A stretch of DNA of 64,000 bases, taken from contig NZ_CP104264.1 of assembly GCF_025244845.1 (NCBI RefSeq), positions 558,001-622,000 on the forward strand. Direction: 5' to 3'. This document shows, in pieces, positions 9,136-16,013 of this stretch (its first letter is position 1; each line of letters starts with the position of its first letter). The translations under genes were made by a program, and so were the position numbers. The notes under the pieces are model-generated. The model was not told the origin of the DNA. It was given only the letters and a program-made list of their open reading frames with translations, and did not search any database. This DNA is from Arthrobacter sp. zg-Y1171 (GTDB taxonomy: Bacteria; Actinomycetota; Actinomycetes; Actinomycetales; Micrococcaceae).

Positions 9136-9165
9136 GAGGGGCCGTGTCCACCGATGCGGCCCCTC
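9136..9165 (+). other. Stem-loop between binding-protein and permease genes
   Basis: GAGGGGCCG (9136-9144) and CGGCCCCTC (9157-9165) form a perfect 9-bp stem with a 12-nt loop, and no T-tract follows. Such hairpins after binding-protein genes usually protect the upstream mRNA segment or partly stop transcription, giving more binding protein than permease. Its presence argues against starting the next gene at GTG 9144. Confidence 0.65.
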
Positions 9166-9188
9166 CCGGTCCAGAACGGTTTGAGCCT

Positions 9189-10106
9189 ATGAGTACAGTC
9201 CGCCACCCGGGGGTGCGCCGGCAGAAGCTTCGGAACAGTGAAAGTGGATGGGCGGCCCTGCCATGGATCGGGCCGGTGCTGGTCCTCGTGTTCGGCGTGG
9301 TGATCTTTCCCGCCGGCTACATGATCTACAGCTCCACCCGCCGCATCAGCCAGGCCGGTACGAACGTGGAAGGCGTAGGGCTGGCAAATTTCCGGACGGT
9401 GTTCGAGGATCCCAACCTGCCCCGGGTCCTCCTCAACACTGTCGTGTGGGTAACGGTTGTGGTTGCCCTGACCGTGGTCATTTCACTGGCCCTGGCGAAC
9501 TTCCTCAACAAGCCGTTCCCGGGCCGAACGCTCGTCCGGATGGCGGTTGTGGTCCCTTGGGCAGCCAGCGTAGTCATGACCACGACGGTGTTTTACTACG
9601 GGCTGGACCGGGACTACGGGATCATCAACAAGTTCATGGTCGACGTCGGGCTGCTGGACGCCTCCTACGGTTTCACCAAGAATGTTGCCACCGCCCTCGG
9701 CGCGGCCATCGCGGTGGGGGTGTTCGTGTCCCTTCCGTTCACCACCTACACCTTGCTCGCCGGGATGCAGGCCATTCCCGGGGATGCCCTGGAAGCAGCG
9801 AAAATGGACGGCGCCGGACCGGTACGCACTTACTTCAGCGTGGTGCTGCCCCAGCTGCGCGGGGCGCTCGCAGTCGCCGTGCTGATCAACATCATCAATG
9901 TCTTCAATAACCTCCCGATCCTGCGGATCATGACGGGATCCATTCCCGGCTACAGCGCGGACACCCTGATGACGTACATCTTCAAAGTGCTTCAGTTTGA
10001 CCGGCGCCTGGACGTGGCGAGCGCGCTCAGCGTGGTGAACTTCGCCGTCGTGCTGGTGATCGTGGCCGCGTACGTGAAGATCGTCAAACCGATGAAGGAG
10101 GCATGA
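9189..10106 (+). CDS. Sugar ABC transporter permease, MalF type
   Basis: An integral membrane subunit of 305 residues with about six helices. It carries the inner-membrane-component EAA loop EAAKMDGAGPVRTYFSVVLP near residue 215, which docks the ATPase. The start at ATG 9189 was preferred over an in-frame GTG at 9144 because the latter lies inside the 9136-9165 stem-loop; no strong ribosome binding site precedes 9189, so expression may depend on coupling. Its stop lies 1 nt before the start of the next permease. No nucleotide-binding gene is present, which suggests a shared MsiK-type ATPase encoded elsewhere. Confidence 0.9.
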   Translation: MSTVRHPGVRRQKLRNSESGWAALPWIGPVLVLVFGVVIFPAGYMIYSSTRRISQAGTNVEGVGLANFRTVFEDPNLPRVLLNTVVWVTVVVALTVVISLALANFLNKPFPGRTLVRMAVVVPWAASVVMTTTVFYYGLDRDYGIINKFMVDVGLLDASYGFTKNVATALGAAIAVGVFVSLPFTTYTLLAGMQAIPGDALEAAKMDGAGPVRTYFSVVLPQLRGALAVAVLINIINVFNNLPILRIMTGSIPGYSADTLMTYIFKVLQFDRRLDVASALSVVNFAVVLVIVAAYVKIVKPMKEA

Positions 10107-10107
10107 A

Positions 10108-11013
10108 GTGGCCATCGCTGCTCCGGCCCCTATCCGCACTGCTGTTCCGGCACCCGCGCGCCCCCGCCGGTATGCGGATAATGTCAGTGCCCGGCGGATG
10201 TGGGGACGTACCGCTGCCGGTGCCGTTATCGCCCTGCTGTTCCTGGCGCCCTATCTGGTGATGCTCGTCGGCTCGTTGAAGACCCGCCCGGAAATCCTGT
10301 CGGTTCCGCCTGAGTATCTTCCGCAGGAGGGCCTGCAGTTCGGCAACTACCAGTCCATGTGGGACACGCCGGAAACGCCCCTGGGCTACAACTTGGTTTC
10401 GACCATCATCATTGCCGTGTTTGCCACCCTTTTGGTGCTGCTGGTGGCCACGCCGGCGGCCTATTACACGGCCCGGTTCCGCTTCCCCGGCCGGATGGTC
10501 TTCCTGTTCCTGGTGATCGTGACTCAGATGCTGCAGCCGGCGGTGCTGACCGCGGGGCTTTTCCGCCAGATGCTGTGGCTGGACCTCAACGACACTTGGC
10601 TCGCCATGATCCTCATCAATGCGGCTTTCAATCTTTCCTTCGCGTTGTGGATCATGCACAGTTTCTTTGCCGCAATTCCCCGCGAGATTGACGAAGCGGC
10701 GCAGATCGACGGCGCGGGGCGGCTCAAGGTGCTTTTCCGGATCAATCTGCCGCTGGTCTGGCCGGGGATCGTTACGGCAGTGATCTTCACCTTCGTTTCG
10801 TCCTGGAATGAGTTCGCGGCGAGTCTGGTCATCATGTCCACGGCGGAGAACCAGCCGCTGTCCGTGGCGCTGACGAAATTCATCGGCCAGTACGCCACCA
10901 GCTGGCAATACGTGTTTGGCGTTTCGATCGTGGCGATTGTGCCGGTGATTATCCTGTTCGCGGTTATCGAGAAGCGCCTGATCGGCGGGCTCACGGCCGG
11001 CGCCGTTAAATAG
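10108..11013 (+). CDS. Sugar ABC transporter permease, MalG type
   Basis: A 301-residue permease with six predicted helices after a Pro/Ala-rich N-terminus. The EAA loop EAAQIDGAGRLKVLFRINLP lies near residue 195. The GTG start is preceded by GGAGG that lies inside the end of the previous gene (stop at 10104-10106), so the two permeases are coupled. It closes the importer operon. It contributes the second half of the pore for the sugar bound by the lipoprotein at 7887. No terminator is evident in the 147 nt that follow. Confidence 0.92.
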   Translation: MAIAAPAPIRTAVPAPARPRRYADNVSARRMWGRTAAGAVIALLFLAPYLVMLVGSLKTRPEILSVPPEYLPQEGLQFGNYQSMWDTPETPLGYNLVSTIIIAVFATLLVLLVATPAAYYTARFRFPGRMVFLFLVIVTQMLQPAVLTAGLFRQMLWLDLNDTWLAMILINAAFNLSFALWIMHSFFAAIPREIDEAAQIDGAGRLKVLFRINLPLVWPGIVTAVIFTFVSSWNEFAASLVIMSTAENQPLSVALTKFIGQYATSWQYVFGVSIVAIVPVIILFAVIEKRLIGGLTAGAVK

Positions 11014-11160
11014 GCGCGAACGGCAGCCGGTCGGTCATAGTCCTCGTCTGGACCGGGAAGCGCGGGTCGAGCACCGTGAGCCCACTCGGTCCAGTACGCG
11101 GGGTGCGGGCTGAAGCGGGCCCCGGCACCAAGGCCGCTGGCCGTCCGCTAGCATGCCCTT

Positions 11161-11538
11161 ATGAACGTCGTCTGGTGGGAAGTCGAGACCGAAGCCCCCG
11201 AGAAGTTCATGTCGTTCCATTGCGATCTCCAAGGTTGGACGTTCGCCCCCGCCTTCGAGGATTCAGAGCTCGATGCGAGCTACTGGATCATCAGAAGTGG
11301 CGGGTCGGGAATTGGCGGTCTTCAGCGTGCAACCGAAGGGACAGCGCCTACGGCCGGAACCCGGGTCTATTTCGAAACTGATGACCTCGAAGGCTTCCTC
11401 TCACGAGTCAGAGAGCTTGGCGGCCAAGTCGAACGAAGCAGAACCGACCTCGGCGGCGATGACCGCTGGTTCGCAACGTTCCAAGATTCATGTGGGGTGT
11501 CTTTCGGCATATGGACTGATAGGGCCCCCAACGGGTAA
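11161..11538 (+). CDS. VOC (glyoxalase/bleomycin-resistance) family protein
   Basis: A 125-residue cytoplasmic protein with the paired beta-alpha-beta-beta-beta pattern of the vicinal oxygen chelate fold: VVWWEVETEAPEKFMSFH at the start, TRVYFETDDLEGFLSRVRELGG in the middle and FQDSCGVSFGIW at the end. The substrate is unknown; these proteins include lyases, dioxygenases and antibiotic-binding proteins. A TAGCAT hexamer lies 6 nt before the ATG, so the mRNA is probably leaderless. It stands alone between the sugar importer and a tRNA gene. Confidence 0.82.
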   Translation: MNVVWWEVETEAPEKFMSFHCDLQGWTFAPAFEDSELDASYWIIRSGGSGIGGLQRATEGTAPTAGTRVYFETDDLEGFLSRVRELGGQVERSRTDLGGDDRWFATFQDSCGVSFGIWTDRAPNG

Positions 11539-11685
11539 CAGCACCTCTCGACGGATACGATCCCTTCCACCTGGAGTGTGGTGCCAGGGCCGGAGTGGCC
11601 CGCACCGGCCTGCTGTTCCCGCTGCTGGAACAGCTCCGCGTGACCCGCCACCGTCGGCCGCCCACGCGGCCGTTAAAGAAAAATG

Positions 11686-11759
11686 TGCCCCCGGCCGGAA
11701 TCGAACCGACGACCTGCCCTTTAGGAGAGGGCCGCTCTATCCTACTGAGCTACGAGGGC
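11686..11759 (-). tRNA. tRNA-Arg (anticodon CCU)
   Basis: A 74-nt cloverleaf on the minus strand. The acceptor stem GCCCTCG pairs with CGGGGGC (one G-T pair), and A is the discriminator base at 11686. The D arm contains TAGCTCAGTAGGATAGAGC, the anticodon loop is CTCCTAA with CCT as anticodon, and the T arm contains GGTTCGATTCC. It reads AGG codons. The 3' CCA is not encoded. The 147 nt between the VOC gene and this tRNA hold no supported feature. Confidence 0.96.
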
Positions 11760-11791
11760 GGACCGCCGACTTGCCGGCGGGCGGTTCCAGC

Positions 11792-12325
11792 TTACCCGTT
11801 TCTCGCGCTGGGTGGTTGCAGCCCGTTCGGAGCGCCGCCGGTGACGGGGGCGGCGGCGCCGTCGGACTGCCGGTCGTTAATGTGTCGGTCATAGGCGTCG
11901 CGGATGGCCTGCATAAAGCCCAGGATGGTGCGCAGCTCAGTGTCCGTGTACCGCGACATGACCTCGTCGGTGAGGGCGCCCAGGGGGCCGAAGTAGGCGC
12001 CGGCAAGCTGCATGGCCAGGGGTTCGAAGTGCAGGGTGACCTTCCGCCTGTCCGCATGGCTGCGGTTGCGGTGAATGTGCCCGATGCGCTCCAGCCGGTC
12101 GATCACGGCTGTGGTGGCTCCGGAGGAGGTGCCCAGCCGGGCGCTGAGCTGCCCGGCGGTTAGGGCCTCATGCCGCATCTCGGCCTCCATGATGAGCACC
12201 AAGGCACGCATGTCGGTGGCATTCAGGCCGTTCGAGTGCGCGAAAGCGTCCGCGACACGCTGTCCATCCAGGCTCATGCCGCGGAGCGCGTCGACGATAT
12301 CCCGCCGTAGCTCTTTGTCCTCCAC
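11792..12325 (-). CDS. MarR-family regulator of the adjacent MMPL transporter
   Basis: A 177-residue winged-helix protein. The recognition region is GQLSARLGTSSGATTAVIDRLERIGHIHRNRSHADRRKVTLH (residues about 58-99), with the DRR wing typical of MarR. It is transcribed divergently from the MMPL transporter. The 84-nt gap holds a palindrome with extra half-sites (12349-12389) that overlaps the likely MMPL promoter, so it probably represses the transporter and itself, released by a small hydrophobic ligand. The C-terminal tail of about 20 residues is low complexity. Confidence 0.9.
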   Translation of the reverse strand: MEDKELRRDIVDALRGMSLDGQRVADAFAHSNGLNATDMRALVLIMEAEMRHEALTAGQLSARLGTSSGATTAVIDRLERIGHIHRNRSHADRRKVTLHFEPLAMQLAGAYFGPLGALTDEVMSRYTDTELRTILGFMQAIRDAYDRHINDRQSDGAAAPVTGGAPNGLQPPSARNG

Positions 12326-12345
12326 AAACTAATAGTAACTGGGAA

Positions 12346-12389
12346 TTGAAGTATCTCTATATCTAAGATACTTTCGAACAGAGATACTT
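12346..12389. promoter_or_regulatory. MMPL promoter with overlapping MarR operator
   Basis: AAGTATCT (12349-12356) and AGATACTT (12366-12373) form a perfect inverted repeat. A third half-site, AGATACTT, lies at 12382-12389. A candidate promoter TTGAAG (12346-12351), 17-nt spacer, TACTTT (12369-12374) coincides with the palindrome, so bound repressor would block RNA polymerase on the plus strand. Regulation by the divergent MarR gene is inferred. Confidence 0.72.
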
Positions 12390-12409
12390 TAGACGGCTTG
12401 GAGAAGCGC

Positions 12410-14539
12410 ATGTATGCAGGGATAGTGAAGAACGCCAAGACGGCGTGGGTCACGCTGCTGATCGGGGTGGCCGTCATCATCGGCCTGTTCGCCCTGCCGG
12501 CACAGGAAAACGACGCCACCGACGTGGGCGGACTGAATGACAAGTACCAGTCCGCACAGGTCGCCGATCTGCTCCAGGAGTTCCCTGACGCGCAGGAATC
12601 CTCCGCCATTGTGGTGGTTTCCCGCGAGGACGGCGGTCCGCTGACGGACGCGGATACTGCCGGCATCGCCGGGATCAACGCAGCGGCCACGGAGGTCGGG
12701 GCCTCGGGCCCGCCGCCGCAGGTTCCGCCGGTGGTTTCCGAGAACCGGCTGGTCGCAATTGTTCCGCTGACGCTGCAGGCAGCCGCCGACGACGGCGACG
12801 CCGTCTCTGCCGAGGTCGAAGAACTCCGGACGGCCGTTTCCGATGCCGCCCCGGAGGGCGTTAAGGCAGAGCTGACCGGCGGGGCGGCGTTCAGCGCCGA
12901 TCTGGCCGGAGTGTTCTCCGGCGCCAACTTTGTGCTCCTGACCGTCACCGCCGGCGTCGTCGCCGTGCTGCTTTTGATCACCTACCGTTCCCCGTGGCTC
13001 TGGATCGTGCCGCTGGCGATTGTCGGCGCCATCGAACAGCTGGCCGCCAAGGTAGTGGACCTGCTGGCCCCGGCCACGGGAATCACCGTGGATCCGTCCG
13101 CCGTAGGCATTACCAGCGTCCTGGTCTTCGGTGCCGCCACCAACTATGCCCTGCTGCTCATTGCCCGGTACCGGGAGGAGCTGCGCGTCCACGACTCGGT
13201 GTACGAGGCCATGCGCAAAGCCCTGACCCGTACCCGCGAAGCGATCATTGCCAGCGGCGGCACCGTCATCCTGGCCCTGCTCACCCTGCTGTTCGCCGAT
13301 ACCCAGAGCTACCGCGGCCTCGGGTTCTCGGCAGCCATCGGCATTGTCCTGGCCATCTTCAGCGCATTGTTCCTGCTGCCGGTGGCCCTGGTGCTGCTGG
13401 GGCGCAAACTGTTCTGGCCCTTTGTGCCCAAGGTCGGGGACCCGGCCAAGGAAGGCAAGTTCTGGGGCCGCCTCGGTGAAGCCACCGCACGCCGGCCCAA
13501 GACCATTGCCGGCACTGCCGTCCTGGTACTGCTGGCCCTGGGCAGCGCCCTGTTCACCCTGCAGATCGGCCTGAGCGAAAACGAGCAGTTCCGGGACAAG
13601 CCTCAGGCGGTCACCGCCGCGGAGACGCTTTCCGAAGGTTTCCCGGCCGGCTCATCCTCACCGGTCACCGTCTTGGTGGATACCGATTCAGCGGATGACG
13701 CCGTCGCGCAGCTCTCGGGCATCGAAGGCGTCACCGCAGCCACCCCCGGCACCGAGCATGACGGACGTACCCGGGTGGAACTGGTCACCGGATACGAGGC
13801 CGGCACCGACGAAGCCAACACCTTCATCACCGACCTGCGGAACGACCTGGCCGGTGAGGACTATGAGGCACTGGTAGGCGGCGAGGCGGCCGAACGGGTG
13901 GACCAGCTGGCAGCGAACCAGCACGACACCGTCCTGGTGGGCACCTCCGTGATCGCCCTGGTGTTCCTTGTGCTGATGATCCTGCTGCGTTCCCTGGTGG
14001 CGCCGGTGCTGCTGGTTGCCTCCGTGCTGCTGACGTTCCTGGCCGCAACCGGTCTCAGCTGGTTGCTGTTCGAGAACGTGCTGGATTTCCCGGCCATGGA
14101 CGTGCAGACACTGCTCTACTCGTTCCTGTTCCTGGTGGCCCTGGGTGTGGACTACAACATCTTCCTGACCACCCGCGCCCGGGAGAACGCAGCGACCATG
14201 GGCACCAAGCAGGGGATGCTGGCGGCACTGCGCTCCACCGGCGGCGTGATCACCAGCGCCGGCATCCTGCTGGCGGCCGTCTTTGCGGTCCTCGGCGTCC
14301 TGCCGCTGGTGACCCTGACCCAGGTGGGCATCATCGTGGCCATCGGCGTCCTGTTCGACACGCTGCTGGTGCGGACCGTCGTGGTCCCGGCCCTAACCTT
14401 TGTCCTCGGCGACAAGTTCTGGTGGCCGTCCAACCCCGCGGGTAAAGACGGACACCACGGACGCCACGAGGCTGAGCCCCAGCAGGATCCAGCGGGCGAC
14501 GGTCAGCGTGCCGGCCAGGGCGGCATCTCCGCTCGATAG
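12410..14539 (+). CDS. MMPL-family (RND superfamily) transporter
   Basis: A 709-residue membrane protein with the two-fold MMPL layout: one helix, an extracellular loop (about residues 35-165), five helices, a second single helix near 370, a second loop, then five more helices. Family pieces include FGAATNYALLLIARYREEL and ALGVDYNIFLTTRARE. MMPL proteins export lipids or drugs using the proton gradient; the substrate here is unknown. ATG 12410 has GGAG 7 nt upstream, better than the TTG four codons earlier. The last 40 or so codons overlap the opposite-strand gene by 147 nt, and the terminal KDGHHGRHEAEPQQ region looks like the shadow of that gene rather than a native end. Confidence 0.9.
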   Translation: MYAGIVKNAKTAWVTLLIGVAVIIGLFALPAQENDATDVGGLNDKYQSAQVADLLQEFPDAQESSAIVVVSREDGGPLTDADTAGIAGINAAATEVGASGPPPQVPPVVSENRLVAIVPLTLQAAADDGDAVSAEVEELRTAVSDAAPEGVKAELTGGAAFSADLAGVFSGANFVLLTVTAGVVAVLLLITYRSPWLWIVPLAIVGAIEQLAAKVVDLLAPATGITVDPSAVGITSVLVFGAATNYALLLIARYREELRVHDSVYEAMRKALTRTREAIIASGGTVILALLTLLFADTQSYRGLGFSAAIGIVLAIFSALFLLPVALVLLGRKLFWPFVPKVGDPAKEGKFWGRLGEATARRPKTIAGTAVLVLLALGSALFTLQIGLSENEQFRDKPQAVTAAETLSEGFPAGSSSPVTVLVDTDSADDAVAQLSGIEGVTAATPGTEHDGRTRVELVTGYEAGTDEANTFITDLRNDLAGEDYEALVGGEAAERVDQLAANQHDTVLVGTSVIALVFLVLMILLRSLVAPVLLVASVLLTFLAATGLSWLLFENVLDFPAMDVQTLLYSFLFLVALGVDYNIFLTTRARENAATMGTKQGMLAALRSTGGVITSAGILLAAVFAVLGVLPLVTLTQVGIIVAIGVLFDTLLVRTVVVPALTFVLGDKFWWPSNPAGKDGHHGRHEAEPQQDPAGDGQRAGQGGISAR

Positions 14540-15031
14540 TTCGACCGCACCGAGGGCATTGTCAATGGCAATGTTCTCCCATAGGTCGGCCACCACAAAG
14601 AGGATCGGCGCACTGAAGAGCACCCAGCGCAACGCCCGGCGCTGGGTGTTCAGTCCGATGATCAATAGCCAGGTCAGGCCGAAGATCAGCGGAAAGAGCG
14701 TCCCGGCCGTCTTGTGCACGTAACTGAGCCGGCCCAGCGCCTCCTCGTCCATGGCGCTGCGCAGGGCGGCCAGATGGTCTTCGCCGTAGCCGAACACCAT
14801 GGAATCGGGCATGGACAGGCCGTCCGCCAGCTGGGACAACTGGCCCGGCACCATGAGGTGCAGGTACCAGAACAGGAACAGCGTTGCCACCACGCCCGCA
14901 ATGACAAGCAGCCCCGGACTGCTCTTGCCCTGCGGCCCGGCGGGCATACCTGCTGGTCCCGGGCCGCCCGGGCGGGGCTGTCCGGCTTGGAGTCCGTGTT
15001 TGGCGGCGCGCTGCGCGGCGGTTTTTCCCAT
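14393..15031 (-). CDS. Small four-helix membrane protein, function unknown
   Basis: A 212-residue protein with a basic, Gly/Pro-rich N-terminus (about 38 residues) and four hydrophobic stretches: about residues 42-62, 110-130, 140-160 and 178-200. I do not recognise the family. The start at 15031 was chosen because it begins the hydrophilic leader normal for such proteins, with CATACT 6 nt upstream as a possible -10 element; the longer upstream frame runs antisense to the IMPase promoter. The 3' 147 nt overlap the MMPL gene tail to tail, including the coding sequence of the last helix. It is divergent from the gene at 15123. Confidence 0.7.
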   Translation of the reverse strand: MGKTAAQRAAKHGLQAGQPRPGGPGPAGMPAGPQGKSSPGLLVIAGVVATLFLFWYLHLMVPGQLSQLADGLSMPDSMVFGYGEDHLAALRSAMDEEALGRLSYVHKTAGTLFPLIFGLTWLLIIGLNTQRRALRWVLFSAPILFVVADLWENIAIDNALGAVELSSGDAALAGTLTVARWILLGLSLVASVVSVFTRGVGRPPELVAEDKG

Positions 15032-15122
15032 AGATACAGTATGGCCGCACCGGCCCCGCACCAGGATGAGCCGCCCCGTGTGCGCCTGTCCGGAGCGGCG
15101 GCGGACGGCTACGCTGGGGGCT

Positions 15123-15926
15123 ATGAGTGCCGTTGCATCCCCCGAAGACTTCGACCTCGCCGCCGAGCTGGTGCAGGAGGCCGGGCAGCTTGCCCTGCGC
15201 ATGCGCTCGGAAGGGCTGACCGCCAGCGAGAAGACCTCGGTGTCCGACGTCGTAACCGCCGCGGACCGCGAGGCCGAAGCCCTGGTGGTAAACCGGCTGC
15301 GGCAGCTGCGTCCGGACGACGGGATTGTGGGGGAGGAGGGCGCCAGCCACCAGGGCACCTCCGGCCGGTCCTGGGTCATCGACCCGGTGGACGGAACCTA
15401 CAACTTCTTCGCCGGGTCCACGTACTGGTGCTCGGCCATCGCCCTCCGGTCCGAACCCGGTCCGCACGACTCTCCCGGAGATCCGGATGTCCTGCTCGGC
15501 GCCATCTACCAGCCGCAGGAAGACCGGCTGTGGATCGGCGGGAAGGGGTTCCCGGCCATGCTCAACGGATCCGTTATTGTTCCACCCGACGACGAACCGC
15601 TGGACCGCCTGTCCGCGGGAACCTATATCCACCCCACCTGGCTGCTGCGCCCCGAGGTGACCGGTCCCTGGACTGCGGCGGCCTCTCGGGCCGCAACCAT
15701 CCGGATGATGGGGTCCGGCTCCTGCGACCTGGCCCGCGTAGCCACCGGCCAGTCCGGCGCCTGGTTCCAGCACAGCTGCCCGGAATGGGACTGGCTGCCG
15801 GGCAAGGCCATAGTCCGAGCCGCCGGCGGCAGCACCGCCGTCGTCGAAGTCCACGGCTTCCGCTGGCACATTGCCGGCACCGCCACCGCCGTCCGCGAGA
15901 TCCACGCAGCCCTCACCTCCGGCTGA
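15123..15926 (+). CDS. Inositol monophosphatase family phosphatase
   Basis: A 267-residue Mg-dependent phosphatase. The metal-binding motifs are present: GEEG near residue 77, DPVDGTYNF near 90, and CPEWDWLPG near 220, the counterpart of the second Asp motif (WD). Substrates in this family include inositol phosphate, histidinol phosphate and other small phosphomonoesters. The ATG at 15123 has TACGCT 7 nt upstream, so it is probably leaderless; a longer frame begins inside the divergent gene's promoter and lacks support. It precedes pcrA by 87 nt. Which phosphate ester it cleaves cannot be decided here. Confidence 0.88.
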   Translation: MSAVASPEDFDLAAELVQEAGQLALRMRSEGLTASEKTSVSDVVTAADREAEALVVNRLRQLRPDDGIVGEEGASHQGTSGRSWVIDPVDGTYNFFAGSTYWCSAIALRSEPGPHDSPGDPDVLLGAIYQPQEDRLWIGGKGFPAMLNGSVIVPPDDEPLDRLSAGTYIHPTWLLRPEVTGPWTAAASRAATIRMMGSGSCDLARVATGQSGAWFQHSCPEWDWLPGKAIVRAAGGSTAVVEVHGFRWHIAGTATAVREIHAALTSG

Positions 15927-16013
15927 CCGGTTCGGCCCGGGACGCTCCCGCCGGAGCGGACGGTTTGGACGCTCACCGGAATGTCGGCCGCAGCGCCTAG
16001 ACTTAAAGCCATC

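Noticed and set aside
9144..9188. Alternative GTG start for the first sugar permease
   Set aside because: The codon lies in a perfect 9-bp stem-loop arm; the ATG at 9189 gives the normal permease N-terminus.
11539..11685. Gene fragment between the VOC gene and the tRNA
   Set aside because: Open frames on both strands are short and carry no recognisable motif or ribosome binding site.
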